14,006 bases of DNA from Alphaproteobacteria bacterium UBA1002 (GTDB taxonomy: Bacteria > Pseudomonadota > Alphaproteobacteria > Rickettsiales > UBA998). How positions within the stretch are numbered: position 1 is the stretch's first letter; each line of letters opens with the position of its first letter. Under the pieces are notes generated by a model. That model saw only the letters and a list, made by a program, of their open reading frames with translations. It was not told where the DNA came from and searched no databases. The DNA is taken from positions 1 through 14,006 of the forward strand of contig DBAU01000040.1 of the NCBI GenBank assembly GCA_002291845.1, given 5' to 3'. This document shows positions 6,032 to 13,193 of the stretch, piece by piece. The position numbers were made by a program, and so were the translations under genes.

Positions 6032-6060
6032 CGTCATTGTGAGCAAGGCGAAACAATCGC
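6032..6060 (+). repeat. Degenerate copy of a CGTCATTGCGAGC-type dispersed repeat
   Basis: The stretch starting CGTCATTGTGAGCAAGGCG and ending AACAATCGC resembles the widespread bacterial repeat with CGTCATTGCGAGC...GAAGCAATC. The recognition is from memory of that pattern. The usual inverted partner arm is not clearly preserved here, so this may be a decayed half-element. The rest of 6000-6128 contains no gene that I can support. Confidence 0.45.
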
Positions 6061-6128
6061 TTGGCGTGTAATGATTCGCTATGCGAGCCACGCTCCTTCC
6101 GCGACCGCGCATGAACTTATATTGCGTC

Positions 6129-6161
6129 TAGCGCTGGCATTCATACCCCCCGGTAGCGCTA
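6129..6161 (-). terminator. Inverted repeat at the phaZ stop; possible transcription end
   Basis: TAGCGCT (6129-6135) pairs with AGCGCTA (6155-6161) over a 19-base loop, and the repeat overlaps the phaZ stop codon. No T-run follows on the minus strand, so it is at best a weak or non-canonical terminator. Confidence 0.3.
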
Positions 6162-7421
6162 CGCGGTGCGGATATGCTCCAGAATCACCGGGAGGATTTT
6201 GTCGCGGTAGTTACGGCCATTGAAGATACCGTAATGGCCGACACCCTTTTGCAGATGATAGCGTTTTTTCTTCTCCGCCAGATTGCGGCACAGCGTCATT
6301 GCCGCTTTGGTCTGGCCCACGCCAGAGATATCATCCTTTTCACCCTCCACACACAGCACCGCGGTTTGCGTAATGGCGTCCGCGTTGACGATGCGGCCGC
6401 GGTAATCGAACTGATTTTTCGGCAATAGATGGCGCTGGAAGACCTTGTCGATGGTCTGCAGGTAGAATTCTGCCGGCAAATCAGCCACGGAGAGATATTC
6501 GTCATAAAAGCGGCGATGTGCGGCGGCGGATTCTCCATCGCCCTGCACCAGATGCTGGAACAGCTTGATATGCTCGCCAATGTGGCGGTCAAGGTTTAGC
6601 TGCATAAAGCCGGAGAGCTGCAAAAAGCCCGGATAGACGCGGCGCATAAAGCCCGGATAGTTGAACGGCACACGGGTAATCACCGAGCGCTCGAACCACT
6701 CAAGCGGCTTCTCGGTGGCCAGACGATTGACCTGGGTCGGCGCTTTGCGCGGATCAATCGGCCCGCCCATCAGCGTCATCGATTTTGGTGCAAACGGCTC
6801 TTTATCCTCATTCATCAGGGCCGTTGCGAGGAATACCGGCACCGCCGGCTGGCAAACGGCAATCACATGCACATCGCGGCCGATAAAGCGGATGAATTCC
6901 ATCACGTAGGTGATGTAGTCATCAAGATCAAAACCGCCCTTAAAGAACGGCACCTCACGGGCATTCGCCCAGTCGGTGATGTAGACCTCGGCATAAGGCA
7001 GAAGCTCTTTTACGGTGCCGCGCAAGAGCGTTGCGTAATGGCCAGACATGGGCGCCACGACCAATATTTTTGGATCACGACTAGCGCGTGCAGCAGAAAT
7101 ATCACGTTTGAAATGTAATAGCCGGCAGAAGGGCCGTTCCGCTACCACCGTATCCTGCACTCCCACCGGCGCACCATCCACGATGGTCTCGCTCAGGCCG
7201 AATTCCGGCTTGGCATAATGCTGGGTGATACGCTCAATCAATTCAAAGCCTGCCGCCATGGAACGACCAAGGCCGGTATACGCGAGCGGATTAAGCGGAT
7301 TACTACTTAAATGCTTGCTGGCATGGGCAAAAATGCGCAGCGGCGTGACGCTGGCGCGGTGCAGCTCATGCAATTGGTAAAGGGCGGGATTATCCATGGA
7401 TTCGAGGGTCGCCTGCATCAT
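6159..7421 (-). CDS. phaZ: Intracellular polyhydroxybutyrate depolymerase
   Basis: Hydrolyses amorphous storage polyhydroxybutyrate granules in the cytoplasm. The 420-residue protein has the family's cysteine nucleophile box, AVCQPAVPVF (C190), in place of a serine lipase box. The acid is in GEKDDISGVG (D363 or D364), and the base is in GVGHYGIFNGRNYR (H396). NPLNPLAYTGLGRSMAAGFELIERI near the N-terminus is also typical. Start: I use the ATG at 7421 (ATGATG). The frame stays open to a GTG at 7514, but the extra 31 residues are coded by distinctly AT-rich DNA unlike the gene, and homologues begin near LYQLHEL. An ATG at 7397 is another option. The upstream unknown gene ends 85 bases before. 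No phaC or phasin gene is present in the window. Confidence 0.92.
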   Translation of the reverse strand: MMQATLESMDNPALYQLHELHRASVTPLRIFAHASKHLSSNPLNPLAYTGLGRSMAAGFELIERITQHYAKPEFGLSETIVDGAPVGVQDTVVAERPFCRLLHFKRDISAARASRDPKILVVAPMSGHYATLLRGTVKELLPYAEVYITDWANAREVPFFKGGFDLDDYITYVMEFIRFIGRDVHVIAVCQPAVPVFLATALMNEDKEPFAPKSMTLMGGPIDPRKAPTQVNRLATEKPLEWFERSVITRVPFNYPGFMRRVYPGFLQLSGFMQLNLDRHIGEHIKLFQHLVQGDGESAAAHRRFYDEYLSVADLPAEFYLQTIDKVFQRHLLPKNQFDYRGRIVNADAITQTAVLCVEGEKDDISGVGQTKAAMTLCRNLAEKKKRYHLQKGVGHYGIFNGRNYRDKILPVILEHIRTA

Positions 7422-7426
7422 ACGGT

Positions 7427-7455
7427 TGAATAACAGATAGAGGTTAACACGTGAA
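7427..7455 (-). promoter_or_regulatory. Weak candidate promoter of phaZ
   Basis: On the minus strand, TTCACG (7450-7455) lies 17 bases from TATTCA (7427-7432), which is preceded by TGT. The -10 match is poor, three of six, but the position 5 bases before ATGATG and the AT-rich setting resemble the other leaderless-like starts here. Confidence 0.3.
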
Positions 7456-7506
7456 AGATATAACCCAGAATACCGTGAAATACTAAAGAAGGGGTTAAGG
7501 CGGGCC

Positions 7507-8784
7507 CTAAGCACTTCTCTCCAGAGAAGGCAATGCGGTCATCAAGCGTTCCTGATAGCCTACATATCTTACCCGCTTACCCGGATGCAGGCTGTCTGGC
7601 TCAGCGAGGACATAGTCATTCTCTACCAAGGCGGGCGAAAGATGCGCGCGTTTTTTGCTCTCGAGAAGCCGTAGCTCTTGATAGCGTTCCATCAGAAGGT
7701 CAGCGTTGGCGCTGGCGATCATGCAGACCCGGTTGAGCTGGTCTTCTGTGAAATCAAACCGTTGTAAATACTCTTTTTTCACAGGCTCTTCGCTCACAAT
7801 ATAGCGTTTTGGGCTCCCTGACCCGGCCCCTGGGCTCGCCGCTCTGAACATGCTCGAGTAATAATAGGGGACAAGGTAGAGCGTCTCTTCATCCCGGGTG
7901 CGGATAAACGCCAGACGCGCCGCACGAATCTGGCCATTCACGGGATTAAAGCTGTAGACATGAAGATGGGCGGGGGGATGATCATTCGGGTTGATGTAGA
8001 AGACAAATTCCCCCATTCGCATGACCGGCTGGTAAAGATTCGTCTTGGGGTTGCCCTTGGCATCCCGGTAATCCTCCCGCCATGCAAGAGGGATTTTTTG
8101 TTCTGGCTCCGTAGGATATTGATTTGGGATCATGCCGGGCGGGTAGCCAAGACGATCCATGGCTTCAATGTCTTTTACCACCATGTGGCGTGTTTCTTTC
8201 CACAGGCTGGCACTGGTGGTAGACTTCCTCCTACCCTTTTTTTCCTCGACACCAGCCAGGGCGTCAGGCCTTGGCTGATCCAAGGGCATGGCCTGGTTTG
8301 CGATTGCCTCCGCCGTGATGCGGAGGGGAGCAAATAAAATGGCTTTTTCGCTCAGGTGGGGGTCCTGGTCTGTCGGCAGCAAGGCGTCGCGCTCCGCACG
8401 CGTCCAATCGATTTTCTGGCGGCCGTTGGCCAGCGCATGCCCGAGCACCGCTCCCAGATGAACGGCGAGGCGCTCCGGGTTTTTCAGCACCGGATGCGCG
8501 TCGGGTGCATACATCGGGCTATGGCCGATGTCATGCCCCGTAAGCCAGCGCTGGGCTTCTACCCCCACCGCGATGATTCTCGCCTGCGGATGTGATGTCA
8601 TAAAGGCGTTGATCTGCGCGCGCCCGTCCGGGTCTAAGGAGGTGATATGCCTGAGCGTCGTCACGTCCACCAGGCAATGCTCCAGCGCGGACTCCAGATC
8701 CGCGGGAGGGGCTTGCGGCGCTAACGCCACAGCATCCGCCGATTCGCTGGTCACGAAAATGAGAGGGGTTTGAATCTGCATCAT
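7507..8784 (-). CDS. Hypothetical 425-residue protein with a DUF4160-like histidine motif
   Basis: I do not recognise the full-length protein. It is soluble and lacks a signal peptide. Residues 1-180 read like a variable N-terminal region (PLIFVTSESADAVAL at the start). A basic linker, EKKGRRKSTT, follows at about 181-190. Then comes a more ordered part with MVVKDIEAMDRLGYPPGMIP and the stretch GEFVFYINPNDHPPAHLHVY at about 258-277. H269, H273 and H275 in that DHPPAHLHV string resemble the core of DUF4160, usually a domain of short stand-alone proteins, so this is inferred similarity only. The C-terminal part contains a helical YLQRFDFTEDQLNRVCMIAS segment. ATGATG at 8779-8784 lacks an RBS; TATAAC lies 13 bases upstream. 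The stop is 85 bases before phaZ, so they may be co-transcribed. Confidence 0.75.
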   Translation of the reverse strand: MMQIQTPLIFVTSESADAVALAPQAPPADLESALEHCLVDVTTLRHITSLDPDGRAQINAFMTSHPQARIIAVGVEAQRWLTGHDIGHSPMYAPDAHPVLKNPERLAVHLGAVLGHALANGRQKIDWTRAERDALLPTDQDPHLSEKAILFAPLRITAEAIANQAMPLDQPRPDALAGVEEKKGRRKSTTSASLWKETRHMVVKDIEAMDRLGYPPGMIPNQYPTEPEQKIPLAWREDYRDAKGNPKTNLYQPVMRMGEFVFYINPNDHPPAHLHVYSFNPVNGQIRAARLAFIRTRDEETLYLVPYYYSSMFRAASPGAGSGSPKRYIVSEEPVKKEYLQRFDFTEDQLNRVCMIASANADLLMERYQELRLLESKKRAHLSPALVENDYVLAEPDSLHPGKRVRYVGYQERLMTALPSLERSA

Positions 8785-8797
8785 CTTTTTTGAAGTC

Positions 8798-8803
8798 GTT
8801 ATA
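8798..8803 (-). promoter_or_regulatory. Candidate -10 box for the 425-residue protein gene
   Basis: TATAAC on the minus strand lies 13 bases before ATG 8784 and would give a leader of about 6 bases. No convincing -35 is visible at 16-18 bases, so this is tentative. Confidence 0.35.
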
Positions 8804-8852
8804 ATCCTTCCCGCGCGTTGGCGAAGCGACAGTTTGATGACATTTTTATGCC

Positions 8853-8866
8853 CACTAGTGCTAGTG
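8853..8866. promoter_or_regulatory. Operator-like inverted repeat overlapping the decarboxylase -35
   Basis: CACTAG and CTAGTG are separated by TG (8853-8866). The right half overlaps the first three bases of the -35 hexamer at 8864-8869, so a bound protein would block RNA polymerase. CTAG-containing half-sites occur in some repressor operators, but the regulator cannot be named from this. Confidence 0.5.
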
Positions 8867-8901
8867 ACAGGGCGCGCATCTTCGCCTATATTTTGAATGT
8901 A
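8864..8901 (+). promoter_or_regulatory. Strong sigma-70 promoter of the ThDP decarboxylase gene, probably leaderless
   Basis: GTGACA (8864-8869), a 17-base spacer and TATATT (8887-8892) match consensus at five of six positions each. The ATG at 8901 begins 9 bases after the -10 ends, so transcription should start at or within about two bases of it. There is no Shine-Dalgarno sequence. Confidence 0.75.
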
Positions 8902-10568
8902 TGACCCAAGAAATCCTCACCGTCGGTAAATTCCTTTTTGATTACTTGTACGCACAAGGCGCGCGCCATGCGTTCGGCATTCCCGGCGACTTTGCCCTTC
9001 CGACCTTCCGCTGGCTGGATGCCTCTCCCATTGAGCTGATTACCATGACCCACGAGCCTTCCGTTGGCTTTGCTGCAGATGGGTATGCCCGGGTCAATGG
9101 GCTCGGCGTCGCGGTGGTGACCTACTGCGTCGGCGGGCTGAACATGCTGAATTCCGTCGCCTGCGCCTATGCCGAGAAATCGCCGATGATCGTGATCTCC
9201 GGTGGCCCCTCTCCCAACGATCGCAAGGCGGACCCGCTGGTGCATCACAAAGTGCGCACCTTCGACACCCAGCGCCGCATTTTCGAGGAGGTCACCTGCG
9301 CCAACACGGTGCTGACCGACCCCGAGCGTGCGGCGGAGGAGATTATCCGCGTCGTACGCGAGGTGCAGACCCAGTGCCGCCCCGGCTATATCGAAATCCC
9401 CTTCGATATTGTCGATCTGCCGATCCCGGCGCCCCGCATCGTCAACGTCCTGGCAGCGGAGAGCGATGCGGAGAATCTGGACGCCGCCATTGAAGACGCC
9501 ATCCAGATGATCAATACGGCGCAGCGCCCGGTCATCATCGCGGACATCGAGCTGCACCGCCATAACCTCACCGATCTGGCGGTGGGGCTGTCGTCGAAAT
9601 TCAATATCCCGATTGCCGCGACCCTCCTGTCCAAATCCGTGGTCTCGGAGCAGAACCCGCTTTATGTGGGCGTCTATTCGGGCGGGCTTTCGGAGCCAGA
9701 AACGCAGGCGCTGGTGGAGGAATCCGACTGCGTCATCCTTCTCGGCGCGTTTTTGACCGACGTGTTCATGGGCATGGATAATTCGGCCAAGCTGAAGCGC
9801 AAGCACTGCATTCTGGCCACCACCGAGAAAACCCTGATCGGCCTGCGCCGTTATGAGAACATCCAGTTCAAGGATTTCCTGGAGCGCCTGCTCGAGGCCC
9901 CGCTGACACGCCGCCCCGGGTTCGCCAACCCGGTGATGATGCGTGAGCCGCTGAAACTGCCGCCTGAGCAGGCGAATGATCCCATCACCGTGGAGTCCTT
10001 CTTCCAGATGCTCGAGCACGAGATGCCTGACGATGCGACACTCGTATGCGATACCGGGGATGCACTGCTTGGCGCGATCGGCCTGCGCACCTCGCAACGC
10101 AAGAACTTCCTCTCGGATGCTTATTACCTCTCGATGGGCTTTGCGGTGCCGGCCAGCGTCGGAGCGATGGCTGCTAACCCGGACAGCCGTGCTATCGTCA
10201 TTGCCGGGGACGGCGCGTTCCAGATGACGGGGATTGAGCTCTCCACCGTCGCCAAACAGAAGATGACGCCCATTGTCTGCGTACTGAACAATGACGGCTA
10301 TGGCACCCAGCGCCACATCATCGACGGGCCATTCAATAACATCCACCGCTGGGATTACGGAAAAATCTGCGAGCTACTAAACTACGGCACCCCCTACCGG
10401 GTGACCACGAAAGGTGAACTACGCGAGGCGTTGCAGAAAGCTGTCAGCCGTCAGGAAATGGCGCTGATTGAGGTCATTGTGCCACGCGATGATTGCAGCC
10501 GGCCGTTGCGGCGCTTAGGAGAAGGACTCGGCAAACTGCGCGACACAAAGAAGCGCCACGCCACCTGA
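8901..10568 (+). CDS. ThDP-dependent 2-oxo-acid decarboxylase family (pyruvate/indolepyruvate decarboxylase-like)
   Basis: A 555-residue cytosolic thiamine-diphosphate enzyme of the pyruvate/indolepyruvate decarboxylase family. It has three domains: N-terminal Pyr with FGIPGDFALP (D30) and the ThDP-activating Glu in THEPSVGFAADGYAR (E52), a central domain from about 190, and a C-terminal PP domain with the ThDP-Mg motif GDGAFQ...VLNN (436-464). The VHHKV histidine pair (H115, H116) is the hallmark of decarboxylases in this family. One oddity is that NNDGYGTQ (463-470) places Gln470 where Zymomonas PDC has catalytic Glu473, so activity may be altered. The likely substrate is pyruvate or an aromatic 2-oxo acid, but I cannot decide. 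The gene has a strong promoter and no RBS; the entericidin-like gene follows 29 bases later. Confidence 0.9.
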   Translation: MTQEILTVGKFLFDYLYAQGARHAFGIPGDFALPTFRWLDASPIELITMTHEPSVGFAADGYARVNGLGVAVVTYCVGGLNMLNSVACAYAEKSPMIVISGGPSPNDRKADPLVHHKVRTFDTQRRIFEEVTCANTVLTDPERAAEEIIRVVREVQTQCRPGYIEIPFDIVDLPIPAPRIVNVLAAESDAENLDAAIEDAIQMINTAQRPVIIADIELHRHNLTDLAVGLSSKFNIPIAATLLSKSVVSEQNPLYVGVYSGGLSEPETQALVEESDCVILLGAFLTDVFMGMDNSAKLKRKHCILATTEKTLIGLRRYENIQFKDFLERLLEAPLTRRPGFANPVMMREPLKLPPEQANDPITVESFFQMLEHEMPDDATLVCDTGDALLGAIGLRTSQRKNFLSDAYYLSMGFAVPASVGAMAANPDSRAIVIAGDGAFQMTGIELSTVAKQKMTPIVCVLNNDGYGTQRHIIDGPFNNIHRWDYGKICELLNYGTPYRVTTKGELREALQKAVSRQEMALIEVIVPRDDCSRPLRRLGEGLGKLRDTKKRHAT

Positions 10569-10597
10569 TGCCCCTTTCATTGCCCATGGAGACACCT

Positions 10598-10729
10598 ATG
10601 TCACGCCTGACGTTTCTTGTGCTGTCCCTTCTCGGACTATCGATGCTGACAGCCTGCAACACCTGGCATGGTTTTGGCCGGGATCTTACGTCTGCCGGCA
10701 AAGCCATTACCGGTGAAGATGAGAATTAA
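10598..10729 (+). CDS. Entericidin-like small lipoprotein, 43 residues
   Basis: A hydrophobic signal is followed by the lipobox LTAC and the mature start CNTWHGFGRDLTSAGKAI. The C-N-T-x2-G-x-G-x-D-x4-G pattern is that of the entericidin A/B family, small envelope lipoproteins linked to stress and stationary phase in enterobacteria. GGAG (10588-10591) is 6 bases before ATG 10598, so I prefer it over an in-frame ATG at 10586. It follows the decarboxylase gene by 29 bases and may be read from the same transcript. It converges on dapB, with only 13 bases between the stops and no clear terminator. Confidence 0.85.
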   Translation: MSRLTFLVLSLLGLSMLTACNTWHGFGRDLTSAGKAITGEDEN

Positions 10730-10742
10730 CACCAGTTTCAGG

Positions 10743-11534
10743 CTATAGCCCCAGCACCTGCCGCATACCATAGAACCCGGCGGGACGCCCTTGGGCCCAA
10801 CGCGCGGCCATCATCGCCCCACGGACATAAATTTCCCGGCTTGAAGCACGATGGGTGAGCTCAAAGCGCTCACCCGGTCCCGCAAACGTTACCGTATGAT
10901 CGCCCACCACATCGCCGCCACGCAGGGAGGCAAAACCGATGCTGCCCCGCTCACGCTCGCCGTTACGGTCAAACACCGCCCGCTCATCCAGATCCACTGT
11001 CCGGCCCGCCGCGGCCGCATGGCCCAGTGCCAGCGCCGTGCCGGAGGGTGCATCTTTCTTATGGCGATGGTGCATCTCATAAATTTCAATGTCATAGTCT
11101 TCATCAAGCACGCGCGCCGCCTGTTCCACCAATGAAGAAAACAAGGTCACCCCGATGCTCATATTGGGTGACCAGACCAGCGGAATACGCGTGGCCGCTT
11201 CCTGCAAGCGTTGTTTCTGCGCCTCAGCAAAGCCGGTGGTACCGCAGATATGGGCAATGCCTGCCCGCGCACAGGCGTCGGCCACCTGCACGCTGTAGGA
11301 TGCGTTGGTAAAGTCAATCAGCGCATCAGAGCGGGCAGCCAAGCCATGGATATCATCCGTCACCTGAACATCGCCCAAGCCCTGGCGGAGCATCAGCGCA
11401 CTGGCTTCCAGACCACTGCCAGGACGTACCGAACCGCCAGAGAGCTGCAAATCAGGCGCGGCGACCACGCCTGACATCAGGGCCATGCCCATACGGCCTG
11501 CACAGCCTGCGATTCCAATCCGTAATTTTGCCAT
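10743..11534 (-). CDS. dapB: 4-hydroxy-tetrahydrodipicolinate reductase
   Basis: The NAD(P)H-dependent second enzyme of the lysine and diaminopimelate pathway, needed for lysine and peptidoglycan precursors. The 263-residue protein is full length. The dinucleotide-binding motif GIAGCAGRMG lies at residues 7-16. CGTTGF at 97-102 and WSPNMSIGV at 121-129 line the active site. The signature EMHHRHKKDAPSGTA (153-167) carries the catalytic His and Lys. ATG 11534 follows an AAAGGA stretch about 9 bases upstream. It stands apart from dnaJ on the same strand, separated by a divergent lipoprotein gene and a possible terminator. No other lysine gene is in the window. Confidence 0.97.
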   Translation of the reverse strand: MAKLRIGIAGCAGRMGMALMSGVVAAPDLQLSGGSVRPGSGLEASALMLRQGLGDVQVTDDIHGLAARSDALIDFTNASYSVQVADACARAGIAHICGTTGFAEAQKQRLQEAATRIPLVWSPNMSIGVTLFSSLVEQAARVLDEDYDIEIYEMHHRHKKDAPSGTALALGHAAAAGRTVDLDERAVFDRNGERERGSIGFASLRGGDVVGDHTVTFAGPGERFELTHRASSREIYVRGAMMAARWAQGRPAGFYGMRQVLGL

Positions 11535-11583
11535 CGCTGCATTCCTTTCCGCGCTACCCTATGCCAGCCAGAGCCACGACGGA

Positions 11584-11609
11584 ACAAAAAAAGCCTCCCC
11601 GTGGCTATT
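11584..11609 (-). terminator. Possible intrinsic terminator upstream of dapB
   Basis: On the minus strand, AGCC and GGCT (about 11592-11606) form a short stem with a 7-base loop, followed by seven Ts. The G-C part is only 4 bp. It could stop read-through from the dnaK-dnaJ direction before dapB. Confidence 0.4.
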
Positions 11610-11621
11610 TCCAGGTTCGCA

Positions 11622-11651
11622 TTGCACGGGTCTGTCTTTTCGCGTTAGGAT
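11622..11651 (+). promoter_or_regulatory. Candidate promoter of the 118-residue lipoprotein gene
   Basis: TTGCAC (11622-11627), an 18-base spacer and TAGGAT (11646-11651) are a moderate sigma-70 match (four of six for the -10). This would give a leader of about 25 bases containing the RBS. Confidence 0.4.
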
Positions 11652-11682
11652 TGGAGCATGTTTGTTCAGGAAAGGCAAATGC

Positions 11683-12039
11683 ATGCGCTACACAATAATT
11701 CTCACTGGATGGCTGATGGTGAGCCTGACCTCGTGTGCTGAACCGAAGATGGCCGATCCCGTTGGCGAGCGAGAGGCGGGTCTCACCTGCCAGGCGTTAG
11801 CGGAAGAACTCGCCAGCGCACTGGAGCTAAAAAAAGAGGCGCGTTCAGAAGACCGGGCTAAAGCGTCTTACCTGCTGGTGGTACCGGCGTATGTGTCGTG
11901 GTACCGGATGGACAAAGCCGAGCAGGCGGCAGAAGCACGGGCTGCCAAACTTCACGCACTGATGGCCGAAAAGCACTGCTTGGAGGACGCCCCGGAGCCA
12001 CAACCGGAAGATGAAAGGGCTTCTGCTCCTACTCCTTGA
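11683..12039 (+). CDS. Putative lipoprotein, 118 residues
   Basis: The N-terminus MRYTIILTGWLMVSLTSC is a short lipoprotein signal with lipobox LTSC and lipidated C18. The mature part is charged and mostly helical: CQALAEELASALELKKEAR, then a run through MDKAEQAAEARAAKLHALM that may be a coiled coil, and a Pro/Glu-rich tail. I do not recognise the family. The start is the ATG at 11683, preceded by AGGAAAGG at 11668-11675; the frame is open upstream to 11485, but that would overlap dapB and lack a signal peptide. Its 3' end overlaps the dnaJ 3' end by 11 bases on the opposite strand. It is not co-oriented with any neighbour. Confidence 0.75.
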   Translation: MRYTIILTGWLMVSLTSCAEPKMADPVGEREAGLTCQALAEELASALELKKEARSEDRAKASYLLVVPAYVSWYRMDKAEQAAEARAAKLHALMAEKHCLEDAPEPQPEDERASAPTP

Positions 12040-13180
12040 GATCTTCCCAGAATTCGCGTACCCGGTCGAGGAAGCTGGCTGATTCGGGACTAGTGTCTTT
12101 ACCAGACGCTTTGTCAAATTCTCGTAAAATGTCTTTTTGTCTTTTATTTAGATGCATGGGTATTTCCACCTGTGCATGAATATACATGTCGCCACGGGCG
12201 GGGGAGCGCAGGACGCTCATCCCTTTCCCCCGCAACCTAAACTGGTGTCCGGTCTGCGTGCCTTCCGGGATGGTCACCTTCACGCGCCCCCCATCGATGG
12301 TGGGGACCTCGATACTTCCGCCCAGTGCGGCGGTCGTCATGGAGATGGGAACATTGCAGTGAATGTTCGGCCCATCCCGGCGGAATAGGGGGTGGGGTTT
12401 CACGGATAAAAAGATGTAGAGATCGCCGGATTCGCCTCCACGCATACCCGCTTCACCTTCGCCCGCCAAACGAATGCGCGTGCCTTCTTCCACCCCTGCG
12501 GGGATGTTTACCGCAATGGTTTTATCCTTACGGACGGTACCGGTACCCGCGCATTTACGACAGGGATTCTCAATAATCTTGCCGGTGCCCTGACAGGTGT
12601 GGCAGGTGCGCTCAATGGTAAAGAAACCCTGTTGCACGCGCACTTTTCCACGCCCGGAGCACGTGGTACAGGTGATGGGCTGCGCGCCTTTTTCTGCGCC
12701 CGTCCCGTGGCAGGCATCACAGGCAACGGAGGTCGTGAGGGTGATGGTCTGCTGTTTACCACGGAACGCATCTTCCAGTGAAATCTGCAGGTTATAGCGC
12801 AAATCGGAGCCCCGTGCGCGCGCCGGACCGCTGGCCCCTGCCCCGCCCCCCCGGCGGCGCTGGCCAGTAAATTTACCGAATAAATCGTCAAAGATGCCAG
12901 AAAAACTGCCGGTAAAATCAAAGCCACCTGCACCAGCTCCGCCACCCATTCCCCCTTCGAAGGCCTGATGGCCAAACCGGTCATAGGCGGCACGCTTCTG
13001 TTCATCTTTCAGTACGTCATAGGCCTCGTTGATCTCCTTAAAGCGCTGCTCAGCCTCCGGATTTCCCTGATTACGGTCGGGGTGATACTGCATGGCGAGT
13101 TTGCGGAACGCCTTCTTGATGGCGTCGGCATCGGCACCCCGATCGACGCCCAGAACCTCGTAATAATCGCGTTTGGCCAT
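12029..13180 (-). CDS. dnaJ: Chaperone DnaJ (Hsp40)
   Basis: Co-chaperone that binds unfolded clients and stimulates the DnaK ATPase. Full length at 383 residues. The J domain (about 1-70) holds HPD at 33-35. A Gly/Phe-rich linker follows at about 74-104 and a Gly/Arg-rich stretch at about 109-124. The zinc region has all four CxxCxGxG repeats, beginning at C154, C171, C193 and C207. The C-terminal client-binding domains are intact. MAKRDYYEVLG is the standard start, so the ATG is certain. However, the bases before it (CTCTATATATT) contain no Shine-Dalgarno sequence. It lies 79 bases downstream of dnaK, with a long hairpin between. Confidence 0.98.
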   Translation of the reverse strand: MAKRDYYEVLGVDRGADADAIKKAFRKLAMQYHPDRNQGNPEAEQRFKEINEAYDVLKDEQKRAAYDRFGHQAFEGGMGGGAGAGGFDFTGSFSGIFDDLFGKFTGQRRRGGGAGASGPARARGSDLRYNLQISLEDAFRGKQQTITLTTSVACDACHGTGAEKGAQPITCTTCSGRGKVRVQQGFFTIERTCHTCQGTGKIIENPCRKCAGTGTVRKDKTIAVNIPAGVEEGTRIRLAGEGEAGMRGGESGDLYIFLSVKPHPLFRRDGPNIHCNVPISMTTAALGGSIEVPTIDGGRVKVTIPEGTQTGHQFRLRGKGMSVLRSPARGDMYIHAQVEIPMHLNKRQKDILREFDKASGKDTSPESASFLDRVREFWEDLKE

Positions 13181-13193
13181 AATATATAGAGTG

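Noticed and set aside
5664..6056. A 130-codon minus-strand frame
   Set aside because: The opposite strand carries a lipoprotein signal peptide and an extended -10 promoter; this frame has neither an RBS nor a domain.
8886..10346. A 486-codon open frame antisense to the decarboxylase gene
   Set aside because: It mirrors the GC-rich codon pattern of a clear ThDP enzyme on the other strand, has no recognisable domain, and the plus-strand gene has full motifs.
10741..10750. GGCTATAGCC palindrome between the entericidin-like gene and dapB
   Set aside because: Ten bases only, with no loop or T-run; it overlaps the dapB stop and is probably chance.
11485..11682. N-terminal extension of the 118-residue lipoprotein
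   Set aside because: It would overlap the dapB start region and bury the signal peptide; a good RBS precedes the ATG at 11683.
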